Source of the DNA: Nelumbo lutea
Taxonomy: Eukaryota; Streptophyta; Magnoliopsida; Proteales; Nelumbonaceae
Direction: 5' to 3'
DNA length: 64,000 nucleotides
NCBI GenBank assembly: GCA_022828595.1
Contig: JAKGHH010000005.1
Span: 26,548,193 to 26,612,192, forward strand
The number at the start of each line of letters is the position of its first letter. Within the stretch, counting starts at the first letter, position 1. This document shows positions 11,898 to 24,187 of the stretch, in pieces. The notes beneath the pieces are model-generated. The model was not told where the DNA came from, did not search any database, and was given only the letters and a program-made list of their open reading frames with translations. A program made the position numbers and the translations under genes.

Positions 11898-12709
11898 TGT
11901 AGGTACATAGTGCTTGCTCAGTCCTTTAGAACACAAAATACACTAAATTAATACCATAGGGATGCTTGCGATCAGTCTGTAAATCATCTATCCTCTATGA
12001 TGAACTTATAGCACATTGCAGAACTTAGGATGAACTTACGAATCATCACTCGATTGCGATGAGCCTATGCTTAACACTAGCCCAGAATAGACCCGATCGA
12101 ACCTACAATGAATCCCATATGCATCTAAACTAGCGATGGAGTTTAGTTGAGCACAGCCTTGAGATAAACCCTGAGCCACCATAGAACCCCTGGTTCGCTA
12201 GTCGGGTCTAAATATCGGTTGGCACGTAATTCCGAGTGATAAGTGTGACAAAGCACCATGTGGTTTTAGTAAGAAGTTAACCACCAAGCAATGACATCAC
12301 TAGTGTCACATTGGATTAAGGAGGGTGCGAAAAGTGGTATTACGGTGGATTATGAGGATCTCCAGGTGAAAGGAAAGTCAAATCCTCATGAGATCCTATA
12401 AGAGCATGTGGCGAAACCCTAGCAAAGCCTCTTAATGACTAACAGTGAATCCAATATTCACCTTTCCTAGTAGAAAACAAACATTTTCAGCTCCTTCCTT
12501 TTAGGATCTCGAGATCCCTGCCTATAAATAAAGATCCTCCTCATAACAAAAGGGATTCATTCACTCATTGATTAACCCTATCGTTGGACTCCCTACTCAA
12601 CCGTCTCTTTGTTCCTTATCTCCTAGTCTTCTGGTTGGTTCACTGATCCCAGTCTTCCTATGTCCTTCAAGGAGACCATCTTCCTAGCCTGACCACCACT
12701 TTGCTTACA
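11898..12709 (+). repeat. 3' LTR of Gypsy A
   Basis: It runs from TGTAGGTACATAGTGC to TTTGCTTACA, 812 bp. It is preceded by a G-rich polypurine tract and followed by the target duplication AATTG. It is the longest LTR of this family in the window and the best reference for the shorter copies at 5739 and 26530. Confidence 0.9.
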
Positions 12710-12714
12710 AATTG

Positions 12715-14064
12715 ACTTAGTTTTTTGTTAGAAATGGCACACGAACAATTTGCTAAATTGTTGGATGACAACAAACTCAATGGATCTAACTATGTAAACT
12801 AGTTTTGTAACTTTAACCCGGTGCTCATGTTCGAGAAATTAGATAAAGTTGCCAAAAAATCAACACTAGAACGTCCCGGTGATAGAGCCTCTAAGGCAAG
12901 AAGAAGGGAGTATTAGGAATGGAAAGAAATGAACTCTCTTTCCCAGTGCTACATCATAGCCTCACTAGACAATTCTATTCAGTGATAGTTTGACAAAATA
13001 AATATATGTAAAGATATTCTGTATAGTTTAAAAGCCATGTAGGAGTAGCAGAATCATTTTGCATGCCAAAAGGTCCTCAAGCTGTTAATGGTCATGAGGA
13101 TGACTGAGACCCTGCCGATTCATGACCATGTCATGTGGATGATAGGTTATATCAATGATGAAAGACTCTTAGTTCCCAACTTGATGATGACACCAAAATT
13201 GATGTCATCTTAAACTCTTTACCCACATCCTTTAATCAGTTTTTCATGAACTACAACATGAACAAGCTAAGAGTTAGCTTGCAATAGCTTAGAAATATGT
13301 TGCAGAGAGCTAAGGAACTAATTAAGAAGGACAAGCCAGTAGTCATGCTTGTTGAAAGAGGCAAATCTGGTAGAATGAACTAAAACAAGAAGAGGCCTTA
13401 GATAAAGGGAGGCAAACCAAAGAAGCAGAAGAGAGACAAGTCGTCCGATAAATGTCACTTCTACAAAGAGACCGAGCACTAGAAGAAGAACTATCTTCAG
13501 TATCAAGAATTCCTCAAGAAGAAGAAAGAAGGTAATTTTAAACCTCTAGTCATAGAGACCAATATGTTGGTCACTTCTACCTTCCAGTGTATTGACTCTA
13601 GGGCTTCCACTCATTTATGTGACTCTTTGCTAGGGTTTAGGGAAAGTAAAAGGCTGAGTGATGATGAGATCATGCTAAACTTGGGTACACTTGCAATTGT
13701 TGCAACTGCTACTATAAGATCAGTAGCTTAGTTTTTAGAGAATGAATTATTACCCTTAAAGTTTATCTTTATGTTGCACAGTTTAGAAGAAATTTGATTT
13801 CTGTTTCTAAGTTATGTAAGGAAGGTTATTCTATTTCATTCAGGAATATGATTACAATTAAATTGAATAACAAATTCATTGCTTATGGAGAACTTGAGAA
13901 CGGTCTTTATATACTCCACACTTCTCTAGAAACAAATGTGACCAAAACAATGTTGGAACACATTCCTAAGAATAGAACACGAGAAATGATTAGTGCAACA
14001 TGCCTTTGGCAATACCAACTTGGCCATATAAACAAAAAAAAATGTATCACAATATTGATGAAGG
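12715..14064 (+). pseudogene. gag-protease and pre-integrase region of Copia I
   Basis: The gag start is ATG 12734 (MAHEQFAKLLDDNKLNGSNY), just after Gypsy A. The gag core carries many stops (YIIASLDNSIQ at about 12950). A zinc-knuckle-like CHFYKETEH segment near 13455 is degraded. The protease active site reads IDSRAS near 13602, where copia proteases have DSGAS, so it is dead. A pre-integrase segment (13794-14064: ISVSKLCKEGYS, ELENGLYILH, CLWQYQLGH) matches Copia II. The solo LTR at 14065 then cuts the integrase. Confidence 0.8.
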
Positions 14065-14688
14065 TGTTAGACAGTGTATGCCCTTAGCTCCAATCAGAAT
14101 GATGTACATTATGACATTTAATGTAAATGAATAAAGTACATATTTGACTCATGTTATTATGGTGTGTTTCTGTGTAATACCCTTAAACTGGACACATATG
14201 AGATTCGTGTTAGTTTAGAATCTTCACAGCCATTGGATAGATCTGGGGAGATTTATCCTACCAAGGCTGACACTGATGTGCTACCAAATTGGTTGGGGTG
14301 GCTTGTCTTAGCTGCTAGGGTGAGACCTGAGGTACATGCAGTGAGGGTTTTCTTGAAACCCTGAACCAGACCAGAATTCCAGTATTGCCCTGGACCTTGG
14401 AGATAGATGAGCAAAACTGGAATGTTACACCTGACCCCTACACTCGATTATAATACTGCACTAGGTGTTTGATTGGGCTGTCTTTGATATATCAATCGGT
14501 GAGATCCTTAGAGGGAGTTAGAACCTGGGTATGTTGGGACAGTCCGAGAATTCATCTGAGTGGGTGATCATAGTGATAGGATCAGCCTCTTTGTTGGACA
14601 AAGTGAGTGATCGGGGATGCACTCTCTTTGATGGAAACCAAAGCTGCCGACAGCCGATTTCAACCGTTAAAATTTGTTTTGCAAAATA

Positions 14689-14720
<32 letters not shown>

Positions 14721-15997
14721 ATGGTTTCAAAATGTTTGCAAAAGGTTTTAATTCCCGGGATCCATGTGAGTAGAGAGTGCAACACTGTTCCTTGCAGCCA
14801 AAGGAGAGGTCATCTCTTGTCGGGCAGTGTTTGATCATTATGGGCTGAGAGGTCAAGTGTAAGACCATTAAGGGTAATACCTGATGGGATAATCTTGCAT
14901 TTGCCCACAGTCCTTGTGTTTTTATAAGGTGGCTTGACCCATGGACAATTTAGTGAAAACGTTGGGCCCATTAAGAGCCCATGGTAATGGGCTCAGGGGT
15001 TCACTATCTCCTATAGTGAATTCGGCCAGGCCTTGTAATAGAGGTTGGGTTGAGCCCATGTGGCTGATGTGTAGATCAATGTTTGGGTTCCCACACCATA
15101 CAAGGATATCCAACTGGGCAGTAGTTTGGAGGATAAGTGAGCACATGGACTTAATGGGCCCAAAGCCCAATTCAAAATGGTTTAATATGATTAATTAAAG
15201 AGGGAGGATTCAGGGATTTAGATCAGCAGATAGGATAAGGGATTATCCCTATCCGCTCAGAGAGTCCAGATCCAAATAGAGATTTGGATCAGGAAACTCC
15301 TAATTGGATTAGGAGGGTTGATCTTTATCTGTAGATAAGATAAGGGATTATCCTTATTTCTTAAAGAGAGTCCAGATCCAAATACAAGATTTGGATTAGG
15401 AAACTCCTAATGGGATTACAAGAACCTCTCTTTAAGGCCATAAATAGAGGAGGAGGGTGAACCCCAATTCATCCATCAGATTACTAATACAAGAGAGAAG
15501 ACGGTTGTAGTTGGACTGACGCCATATTCTGTTCTTGCCTTCACTATTGTTGCCACCATTTCCAGTTCGATCTCCACCTGTAGGAGCGATCAAGAAAGGT
15601 TCTTGATATTGGTTTTTGTGAGAAAAACTGATCTGAAGTCGTGCTCACTCACCCTCCATCAGATTCTTGGTGAATAATCAGGTTCTTGTTGAAGAACCAC
15701 CCAGCTGATTCTGCTCCTCCCTACGTTGTGTCATCTTCAGTGGGAGCAGTCTTTGGTCATCTCCTTAGGCATGAACACCTTCAATGGGAGTTACTACTAC
15801 TTTGTATCAGGTATGTCCCTCTCCTACCTTTTGGTTTCAGATCTGGTTTGGTTTAGGGTTCAAGATCGATCCTTGAAAATGTAGTTTTCTAAAATAGGGA
15901 ATGTGATTCCCATATGGGAAAGAGATAAATTTTTGAAATTTTGCCCAACCTACCTGCAAGGTTCGGCCATCCATATGATGGATCTCCCATCCCTTCA
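14065..15997 (+). mobile_element. Solo Copia LTR inserted in Copia I integrase
   Basis: This 1933-bp LTR runs from TGTTAGACAGTGTATGCCC to CATCCCTTCA. It is flanked by GAAGG (14060-14064) and GAATG (15998-16002), a 5-bp target duplication with one mismatch. Deleting the LTR and one flank restores the integrase sequence seen in Copia II (…LMKDGPLDFLT). There is no primer site or internal region, so it is a solo LTR left by recombination between two LTRs. It contains a (TA)n run at 14693-14719. Confidence 0.9.
14693..14719 (+). repeat. (TA)n microsatellite
   Basis: An uninterrupted TA run of about 13 units in the middle of the solo LTR. The equivalent LTR positions in other copies have much shorter TA runs. 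Confidence 0.9.
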
Positions 15998-16002
15998 GAA
16001 TG

Positions 16003-17974
16003 ATGGTCCTCTAGATTTTCTCACTATGGAAGATCTACCAACTTGTAAGCCTTGCCTTCAAGGCAATATGGCAAAAAGGCTATTTACAAGTAAACTTGGA
16101 AGAAGTACGAGAACACGTAACCTTATACATACTGATGTATGTAGTCCCATGAATGTTAGGACACGGAACTAATATGTCTATTTGGGATATGCTTTTTGGG
16201 ATATTCATTGGAGTTACCTATATCCTTTTGGGGATATGCATTGGACACTATGGTCTATGTGTTGAACCGAGTTCCAACCAAGTTGGTTCCTTAGACTCCT
16301 CATGAGATTTGGATTATCAAGAAACCAAGTACACTTAAAAATATGGGGTTGTCTAGCATAAATCAAAAAGATAAGTGCAGACAAACTAGAACCCAAGACC
16401 AATCATTTCCTATTTGTAGGCTACCCTAAGGACTTTGATGAAAATCTCTTCTATGATCCATGAGTCAAAATGCTCACTCCATAGGGGAAAACTACATCTT
16501 GAATAATCACTATTAGGAAGTTATTCTTAACGAGGAGAGCTCAGAAGTAGTGGAAGACAATCTACAAATTCTAGATAGCAACACCTATCTTAGAAGATCT
16601 ACCTGGGTTTCTAAACCTCCTATACATTTTAGCTATGGTAAAGAAAGTTACTTGATGGAATCTATGAACAATGAGGAAGATACAGTGACCTATATGGAAG
16701 CTATGTTAAACATAGACTCCCTAAAGTGGATAGACGCCATGAAATTTGAAATTGAATCAATGAAAACCAACATAGTTTGGACTTTTGTAAGTCCACCCAT
16801 AGGATGAAAGAAATTGGTTGCAAGTGGATCTATAAGAGGAAGAATGGACCTAATGAAAAGGTTAAGACTTATAAAGTTCAGCTTGTAGGGAAAGGCTACA
16901 TTCAAAAATATGGAGTCAACTATGACAAAACCTTTTCACCCATGGCTATGCTTAAAGTAAGCTTCTAGAAGCTAAAACATTCGGTTTGACTCAATAGTCA
17001 AATAGTTTGATTTTGAGCAAAATTCGGATGAATCCTATGTTTACAAAAAGACAATGGGTGATAAGGTTAAATTCTTGGTTTTATATATAAATGACATTCT
17101 ACTCCTTGGGAATGGTGCAAGAATTTTAAACACAGTGAAGGTATGGTTTATGTAGCAATTCTCCATGAAAATTCTTGGAGAAACCTCTTACATCTTGGGA
17201 TTTCAACTTTATAGAGATAGATTGAAGAGGTTAAATGGATTGTCCTAATCTACTTACGTTGAAAAGATTATTAAAAGATTCAACATGCAGGATTCTAATA
17301 AGGGATTTGTTACTTTTAGACATGGAGTCACTCTCTCCAAAGGAATGTCACCTAAGACCTCTAAGGAGATAGAGGACATGAGAAATGTTCCCTATGCCTT
17401 TTCCGTAGGGAGCATCATGTATGCTATGTTGTGCACTTGACCAAACATTGCTTAGGCTATAAGTGTTGTAAGTAGATATCAATCCAACTTAGGACAAGAA
17501 CATTGGACTGCTGTAAAGAACATACTGAAATACCAATGAAAAACCAAAGATTATTGTCTTGTCTCTGATGGTAGTTCACTACAGATGGTTAGGTATACAG
17601 ATACCGACTTCTAGTCTGATCCAAATGATAGAAAGTGTACATCTGAATACACTTGGGATCTTGTGTAGTAGAAAACTAGACCATGACTGAGGCTAAGCAC
17701 GTTGTTATAAGTGAGGCTGCCAAATAAGTAGTATGGATGAAGAACTTCGTCATGGAATTTAGAGTCATACCACATCACCCATTCCATTGTTGTATGACAA
17801 CACTAGTTCTACAGCAGATTGTTGCTAGAGGAGACATCCAAATTCAAAAGGTAGCATCAACAGAAATGTGGCAGACCCACGAACTAAGCCATTGACACAT
17901 AAAGTTTTTGAAGAACATGTGGATAGTATGGGACTGAAGCTTATACCCAATTGAACGTAAGTGCAAGTAGGCAT
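16003..17974 (+). pseudogene. Integrase-RT-RNase H region of Copia I
   Basis: The integrase continues after the solo LTR (GPLDFLTMEDLPTCKPCLQG; HTDVCSPMNVRTRN at 16003-16170). There is then a large deletion compared with Copia II before the 'VLNRVPTK' part at about 16260. The RT is found at 16550-17560 (KEIGCKWIYKRKNGPNEKVK; TFSPMAMLK), with the catalytic box read as YIND in place of YVDD at about 17080. RNase H ends at about 17955. Stops and frameshifts are frequent throughout. The polypurine tract before the 3' LTR is degraded (GTGCAAGTAGGCAT). Confidence 0.8.
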
Positions 17975-18203
17975 TGTTAGATAATTATGCCCTTAACTCC
18001 AATCAGACTGATATACATAAACATTTATTAAATACATTTTACAAAATCAGATTTTAAACACAGGTGAAATCCACTACCGGCAATTTAGGTTTCCATCAGA
18101 GAAAGTGTAAACCCAGATATTCACTTTGTCCGACAAAGGGGCCGAACCTATCACTATGATCACCCACTTAGGTAAATTCTTGGATTGTCCCAACATACCT
18201 AGG
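17975..18203 (+). repeat. Broken 3' LTR of Copia I with orientation switch
   Basis: Bases 17975-18036 match the first 62 bp of the Copia LTR in plus orientation. From about 18030 the sequence matches the LTR interior (equivalent to 2790 down to about 2630) in reverse complement. The switch lies at a short shared ATACATTTT. The inverted piece is interrupted at 18204 by element E and resumes at 26426. Confidence 0.8.
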
Positions 18204-18654
18204 TGATGTAGGTGCTTTAGGCAGGCCACTGGCACGATGACACATGGCCGAGGGCGGAGCCAATCAGAGCGTCTAGAAGGTCGAAGATCGGCGCCCAGCG
18301 CTGGACCAACAGACTTTCATCTCTCCAAACTCACTTTCTCCCTAGCTTTCCGGCGACCTCGTTCAAGCTCTTCGGACCTTGTCCACCCTCTTTGCTACGC
18401 CCTCACTAACTTGACCATTAGAGTCCCCGCCATGAATTTTCACCCAGGGCCTCTAACATTCCCTTCCTCGTAGGTACTCAGCCTCAACCGACCTCAACCG
18501 ACCTCGGGAAGACTCCACCAGCCCTCGGCCGTAGTGCACTTCGGGCTCCTCTAGCCCTCAGCCTCGACACACCCTCGGATATATCCAGTAGCCAGCCTGT
18601 CCAAGAAGCTAAGCAAATTTACTGTGTTGTCCTCAGCCAATCCGAACATCAACA
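18204..18654 (+). repeat. 5' LTR of element E
   Basis: Starts TGATGTAGGTGCTTTAGG and ends GAACATCAACA. It is GC-richer than the surroundings, with several CCTCGGCC-type blocks. Compared with 25858-26420 it lacks a block that in the right LTR spans about 25960-26105 and includes the TATAAATAGGG promoter-like sequence. Confidence 0.85.
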
Positions 18655-19348
18655 ATTGTCGTTGTGTATGGGAACTCGACTACTAAGCCTTCCCCCCTAT
18701 ACTACAACTCAGCTTCCAACAAAATGGCTAGAAACAAGAGAACTATGCAGAACTTGGTCACCAAGGACCAACTCCAAATGGTCCTCAGCCGACTTGACCA
18801 CCTCACGTAGAGGCTAGACGAGGTGGGGCGATTGACAGGTGGCTGACCTGCTAGAGACCTAAGGCATCGGCGCAGATGCCCTTCACGGGCTCCGTCGGCT
18901 AACCGCCCTATTGGACCTTACCGAGACAACCCCACAATGTTTGGCAAAAGTGAGCAAAGTGTGAGTCAGCTGTCGAGAACTCTCTAACCTCCCGACATAA
19001 AGGAGAATGAATCAATACGGTCTTGCAACCGACGTTGAAGGGAACAACACCACCTCGCTAAGACCAGGGTGCCGTGTTTTTGGTGGCAAAGCTCGACCTT
19101 GGCCTTACCCATTTGGGTGCATGAGCAGATGGGTTATTGAGTGATGGAATCTATGGAACTTGTGACTTCTCAAAAGGGGGCACTGACTCTTACATAGAAG
19201 AAATGCAACTAAAGCAAAGGCACGGCATATGCAAAAATTCAACATTGGGCAAGAACAGGCTTCGGACCTCGGCAACCTCTTCGGCTTACACGGACCCCTC
19301 CCCAGTAAACAGACCCTCGAATGGTCACACCTCCTCGGCGGGCATGAA
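18655..19348 (+). other. Left internal region of element E
   Basis: This may be a gag remnant. An ATG at 18724 opens MARNKRTMQNLVTKDQLQMV, a stretch resembling the N-terminus of plant Gypsy gags, with a stop after about 30 codons. The rest shows no domain. It ends where Copia II is inserted, with ATGAA (19344-19348) as the candidate target duplication. Confidence 0.45.
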
Positions 19349-21286
19349 TGAAGGGATGAGAGATCCATCGTATGGACACCTAAAGCTTGCAGAATAAGGT
19401 GGACGAATTTCAAAAAATTTCTCTCCCTTTCAACTAGGAATCGAATTCCCTATTTAGAAAATCATATTTTCAAGGATCAATCTTGAACCATAGACTGAAC
19501 CAAATCTGAACCAAAAAGAGTAGGAGGGAAGTATACCTGATACAGAGAAATATTATCTCTCAATGAAGGTGTTCACGCCCAAGGAAGGATCCAAAGACTA
19601 CTCCCACTGAAGATGGAGCAGTGTAGGATGGAGTAGAATCAACAGTGTTCTTCTCCAAGAACTCTATCCTTCGCAAGAAACAGCAGGATGGCACGTGAGC
19701 ACATCTTCCTATTAATTATTTCTCAAAGAACTGGTGACAAGATCGAATCTTGTTTTCTCCTACAGAGTTGGAGATCAAACTAGATATCTAGCGGCTGTAG
19801 GAAGGAGGTGGCAAGAAAGATTTTCACAGGGATTGCAGAAATTTTTCTTCTAGGATTTCAACTCTGAAGAGAATGTGAGTATATCTCTAAAGGCTGCCTC
19901 CCCTTCTTTTGTAATCTTAAAAGATCAGCTCCTAATCCAATTAGGAGTTGCTGATCCAAATCATATTTTGATCAGACATCCTTTTAGATGATAAGGATAA
20001 ACCCTTATCTTATCTGCAGATTAGATCAGCCTTATCCTAATCACATTAGAAGGTTTCTAGATCTAAATCATATTCAGATCTGGACTCTCTGAGTGGATAG
20101 GGTTAAGACCCGATCCTATCTGTTGATCCATCTCAGAATTCGCCCATATTTAACTTATTAAATTAGTCCAGCTCGAAATGGGCTTTAGGCCCATTAAGCT
20201 TATGTGCTCACTTAGCCTTCCTAACTACTAACCAGTTGGGCTTCCTTGTATGGCATGGGACCCAAGCATTGATCTACACATCAGTCACATGGGTTCGGCC
20301 CAACCTTTGTTACAAAGCCTAGCCGAATACACTGTTATGGACAGTGCACCCCCTGAAATCCATCAAATGGGCTCTATGGGCCCAACACTTACCCTAAGTG
20401 GTCCCTGGGTCAAGCCACCTTGTAACACCCAGGGACTGTGGGCAAATGCAAGATTAGCTCATCGGGCATTACCCTCAATGGTCTTACACTTAACCTCTCA
20501 GCCCATAATAATCAAGCAATGCCTAACAAGAGAGGACCTCTCCCTCGGCTGCAAGGAACAGTGTTGCACTCTTTACTTATATGGATCCCGGGAATTAAAA
20601 CCTTTTGCAAACATTTTAGAAACCATAATATATATACTTTTATATCTCATATAAAATATACTTTGCAAAACAAATCTCAATGATTGAAATCGGCTGCCGG
20701 TAGTCTTGGTTTCCATCAGTGAGAGCGAATCCCCGATCATTACCTTTGTCCGACAAAGGGGCTGATCCTGTCACTATGATCACCCACTCAGATGAATTCT
20801 CAGACTATCCCAACATACCCAGGTTTTGACCCCCGCTAAGGATCTAACTGATTGGTACATCAAAAACAGCCCAATCCTACACCTAGTGCAGTATCATAAT
20901 CAAGTCTAGGGGTCGGGTGTAACTTTTCAGTTTTGCCCATTAATCTCTAAGGTCTAGGGCAATACTGGAAATCTGGTCCAGTTAAAAGATTCAATTAATC
21001 CTACATTGTATGTGCCTAGGGTCTCACCCTGGCAGCTGAAACAGGCCACCCCAACCAACTTGGTGGCACAACAGTGTCAGCCTTATCAGGATAGGTCTCC
21101 CCAGACCGACCCACTACCTGTGAACATTCTAAACTAACATGAGTCTCATTAAGTGTCAAGTTTAAGGGTATTATAAAAAAACATACCAAGGGAACATGAA
21201 TCAAATATGCACTTTTATTCATTTACAATAAACTCATAAAGTACATCATTCTGATTGAAGCTAAGGGCATACAAAACTGTCCAACA
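19349..21286 (-). repeat. 3' LTR of Copia II
   Basis: On the minus strand it runs from TGTTGGACAGTTTTGTATGC to CTCATCCCTTCA, 1938 bp. A purine-rich GTGCAAGTGGGAGC (21287-21300, minus strand) directly precedes it as polypurine tract. The plus-strand border TGAAGGGATGAG is the same as that of the solo LTR at 37155. Confidence 0.9.
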
Positions 21287-21300
21287 GCTCCCACTTGCAC

Positions 21301-22902
21301 TTAGGTCCAATCAGGTACAAGCCAGAGTCCCATGCTTTCCACGTGTTTCTCAAACACTTTATGTGATAGTGGCTTCATCAATGGGTCTGCTACATTTTCC
21401 GCTGACGCTACCTTTTGAATCAAGACGTCCCCTCTGCCAACAATCTCCTGTAGTACGTGGTATTTCCTCTCGATGTGCTTCGACTTCGAGTGGGCTCGTG
21501 GCTCCTTAGCTTGAGCAATGGCTCCATTGTTGTCACACAACAACGGGATGGGTGATGTGCTAGATGGAACTACTCCCAACTCGTGAACGAACTTCTTCAT
21601 CCACACGGCTTCTTTGGCAGCCTCACTTGCAGCAATGTACTCGGCCTCGGTCGTGGAGTCTGCAGTGAACCCCTATTTGCTGCTTTTCCAGCAAACAGCA
21701 CATGATCCTATCATGAAAACATATCCAGATGTAGACTTTCTATCATCTGGATCCGATTGGAAATTGGCATCTGTATACCCTTGGATCTGTAGTGAGCTAC
21801 CGTCGAATACTAGACAAAACTCTTTTGTCTTTCAAAGGTACTTAAGTATGTTTTTCACAGCAGTCCAATGCTCCTGCCATGGGTTGGCCTGGAATCTGCT
21901 TACTACACTCACTGCCTGAGCAATGTCAGGACGAGTGCACAGCATGGCATACATGATGCACCCTACAATAGAGGCATAGGGAACATCTTTCATGCCATCA
22001 ATCTCCTCAAAAGTCTTAGGAGACATCTTCTTGGAGAGAGTGACTCTGTGCCTGAAATGAACATTTCCTTTCTTGGAGTTTTCCATGTTGTATCTTTTGA
22101 CAATTTTGTCAATGTAAGCAGATTGGGATAATCCTATTATCTGCTTCGATCTATCTCTATAGAGTCGAAGACACAGTATATAGGAGGCTTCTCCAAGATC
22201 TTTCATGGAGAACTGTTGTGAAAGCCATACTTTCACAGTAGTTAACATTCCTACATCATTCCCAATGAGTAGAATGTCATCTACATACAGAACCAAGAAG
22301 GTAATCTTATCTCCATTATACTTCCTGTAAATATAGGGTTCATCCAGATTCTGCTTGAAGTCAAAAAATTTGACAACAAAGTCAAAATGGATGTTCTAAC
22401 TTCTAGAAGTTTGCTTAAGTCCATAAATGGTTCTATTAAATTTACATACCATGTTTTCCTGACCTGCAGCAATGAAGCCTTGCGGCTATTGCATATAGAT
22501 ATCTTCAATAAAATCTCCATTCAGAAATGCAATTTTGACATCCATCTGCTAAATCTCATAATCATGGTATGCTGCTACAGCTAGCAGGATCCTAATGGAT
22601 TTAAGCATGGCCACAGGCGAAAAGGTTTCCTCATAATCGATGCCCTTTTTCTGAGTGTACCCTTTTGCCACCAAACGAGCTTTGAAGGTCTCAACCCTAC
22701 CATCGGGGCCCTTCTTCCTCTTGTAAATCCATTTGCAACCGATTACTTTTACCCCAGAGGGCGGATCTACTAGAGTCCAAACTCCATTAGTCTCCATTGA
22801 GTCCATCTCAGCTCTCATGGCCTCCACCCACTTCTGGGAATCTATGCCCAACATAGATTCCACGTAAGTCACGGGATCCTCCTCAGTGATTATGGTTTCC
22901 AC
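21301..22902 (-). pseudogene. RT-RNase H of Copia II
   Basis: Minus-strand frames 22902-22549, 22520-22281, 22296-21832 and 21606-21301 make up the copia reverse transcriptase and RNase H. The RT opens with WVEAMRAEMDSMETNGVWTL and GCKWIYKRKKGPDGRVE, and the catalytic YVDD is intact (VLYVDDILLIGND, at about 22290). RNase H ends with the characteristic HIERKYHVLQE and VADPLMKPL. Breaks are a few stops (near 22540 and 22500) and a gap between 21832 and 21606 with shifted frames. It would copy element RNA into DNA in the cytoplasmic particle but is not intact. Confidence 0.85.
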
Positions 22903-22914
22903 CAGGTAACTATC

Positions 22915-24187
22915 CTAGTCATAACCATAACGGACCGATGGCCTGGATACCCGAGTGGATCTTCTAGGTTGGTCACTACCTAGAACTTGTGGGACATCTC
23001 CTACTGCTTTTGAGCTCTCCTCATCAAGAACTATTTCCTGACGATGGGTGTCTGGGATGTAATCTGTTTCCAAGAATTGTGAATTTCGGTTGTAGAACAC
23101 TTTCTGCTCACTTGGGTCATAGAATAGGTAACCTATAGTGCCTTTTGGATAGCCTACAAATAGACAATGGCTGGTATTGGATTCCAACATGTCTACACTT
23201 GTTCTTTTAACATGTGCTAGACAACCCCAAATCTTCAAGTTTCTGACACTTGGTTTCTTTCCGGTCCAAAGTTCGTATGGAGTATTCAAAACTGATTTGG
23301 TTGGAACCCGATTCAGCATGTAAATTGTAGTCTCTAATGCGTAACCCCAAAAGGATGTGGGTAACTTTGAGTGTATGAGAAGTGACCGGACCATATCCAA
23401 TAAGGGCATGAGGAGCTAATTGTGATACTATCCCATTGTCCTTTAAGTAGTCCCTGAATTCGTCAGAGAGATAATCGCCACCTCGATCTGATTGAAGGGC
23501 TTTAATTTCTCTCCCTAACTGTTTCTCGACCTCTTGTCTGAACTCTTTGAACTTTTTAAAGGATTCAGACTTGTGTCTCATTATGTACACGTAACCATAT
23601 CGTGAAAAATCATCTATGAAGGTGATGAAGTACATGTGTTGATTCCGTGTCCTAACACTCAGGGGACCACATACATCAGTATGTATAAGGTCAAGTGTGC
23701 CTGTACATCTTTTAGGCTTACCGTTAAATGGTCGTTTGGTCAACTTACCTTGCAGGAAAAGCTCATAGGTGGGAACATCTTCTTCAGTTAGAAAATCCAA
23801 AGGACCATCCTTTACCAACCTTGTGATTCGGTCAACACCGATGTGGCCAAGTCGGTAATGCCACAGGCACGTGGGATTAACAGTATCATAGACTCTTTTC
23901 TTGGGGATTTCAGCCGATGTAGTTTCGGTTATGTTAGTTTCTAGAGAAGGATGTAAAACATAGAGACCATTCTCTAGTTCCCCGTATGCAATGAATTTGT
24001 TATTTCTTTTAATAGTAATCGTATTAATGAAAAAGATAGAATAACCATCTGCACACAGTTTTGAGATAGAAATCAAATTTCTCCTAAAATTTTGTACATA
24101 AAGACAATCTTTCAGTACAATAACTCCTCTAAAAATTAACTCCATGGTTCCTATGGCCGCAGCTACAACAGTTGCAGTAGTCCCCAA
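22915..24187 (-). pseudogene. Pre-integrase and integrase of Copia II
   Basis: The minus-strand frame 24187-23207 covers the GAG-pre-integrase segment (NFRRNLISISKLC; CLWHYRLGHIG) and the integrase core. A first catalytic Asp is in LIHTDVCGPL, a second in LQSDRGGDYLS. The frame shifts near 23409, just where the catalytic Glu region (QHNGVAER in related elements) should be, and part of it is missing. A second frame (23409-22915) continues with the integrase C-terminal part ([23 protein letters not shown]). The loss of the Glu segment makes the enzyme inactive. Confidence 0.85.

Larger units (their letters stand above)
5739..12709 (+). mobile_element. Ty3/gypsy element copy A, nested in Copia I
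   Basis: This element has two LTRs (5739-6434 and 11898-12709), both ending in CTTACA, and is flanked by a perfect 5-bp target duplication AATTG (5734-5738 and 12710-12714). It interrupts Copia I just before its gag start. Inside are decayed gag, protease, RT and RNase H. The integrase is missing through an internal deletion near 10950. The 5' LTR is about 116 bp shorter than the 3' LTR through deletions. RNase H of the 'SSTSTSATVRVTLTSPDG' type and the lack of a chromodomain suggest the Tat/Athila side of Gypsy. It is non-autonomous now. Confidence 0.9.

Noticed and set aside
21614..22131. Plus-strand frames of 101 and 87 aa
   Set aside because: Antisense shadows of the Copia II RT and RNase H.
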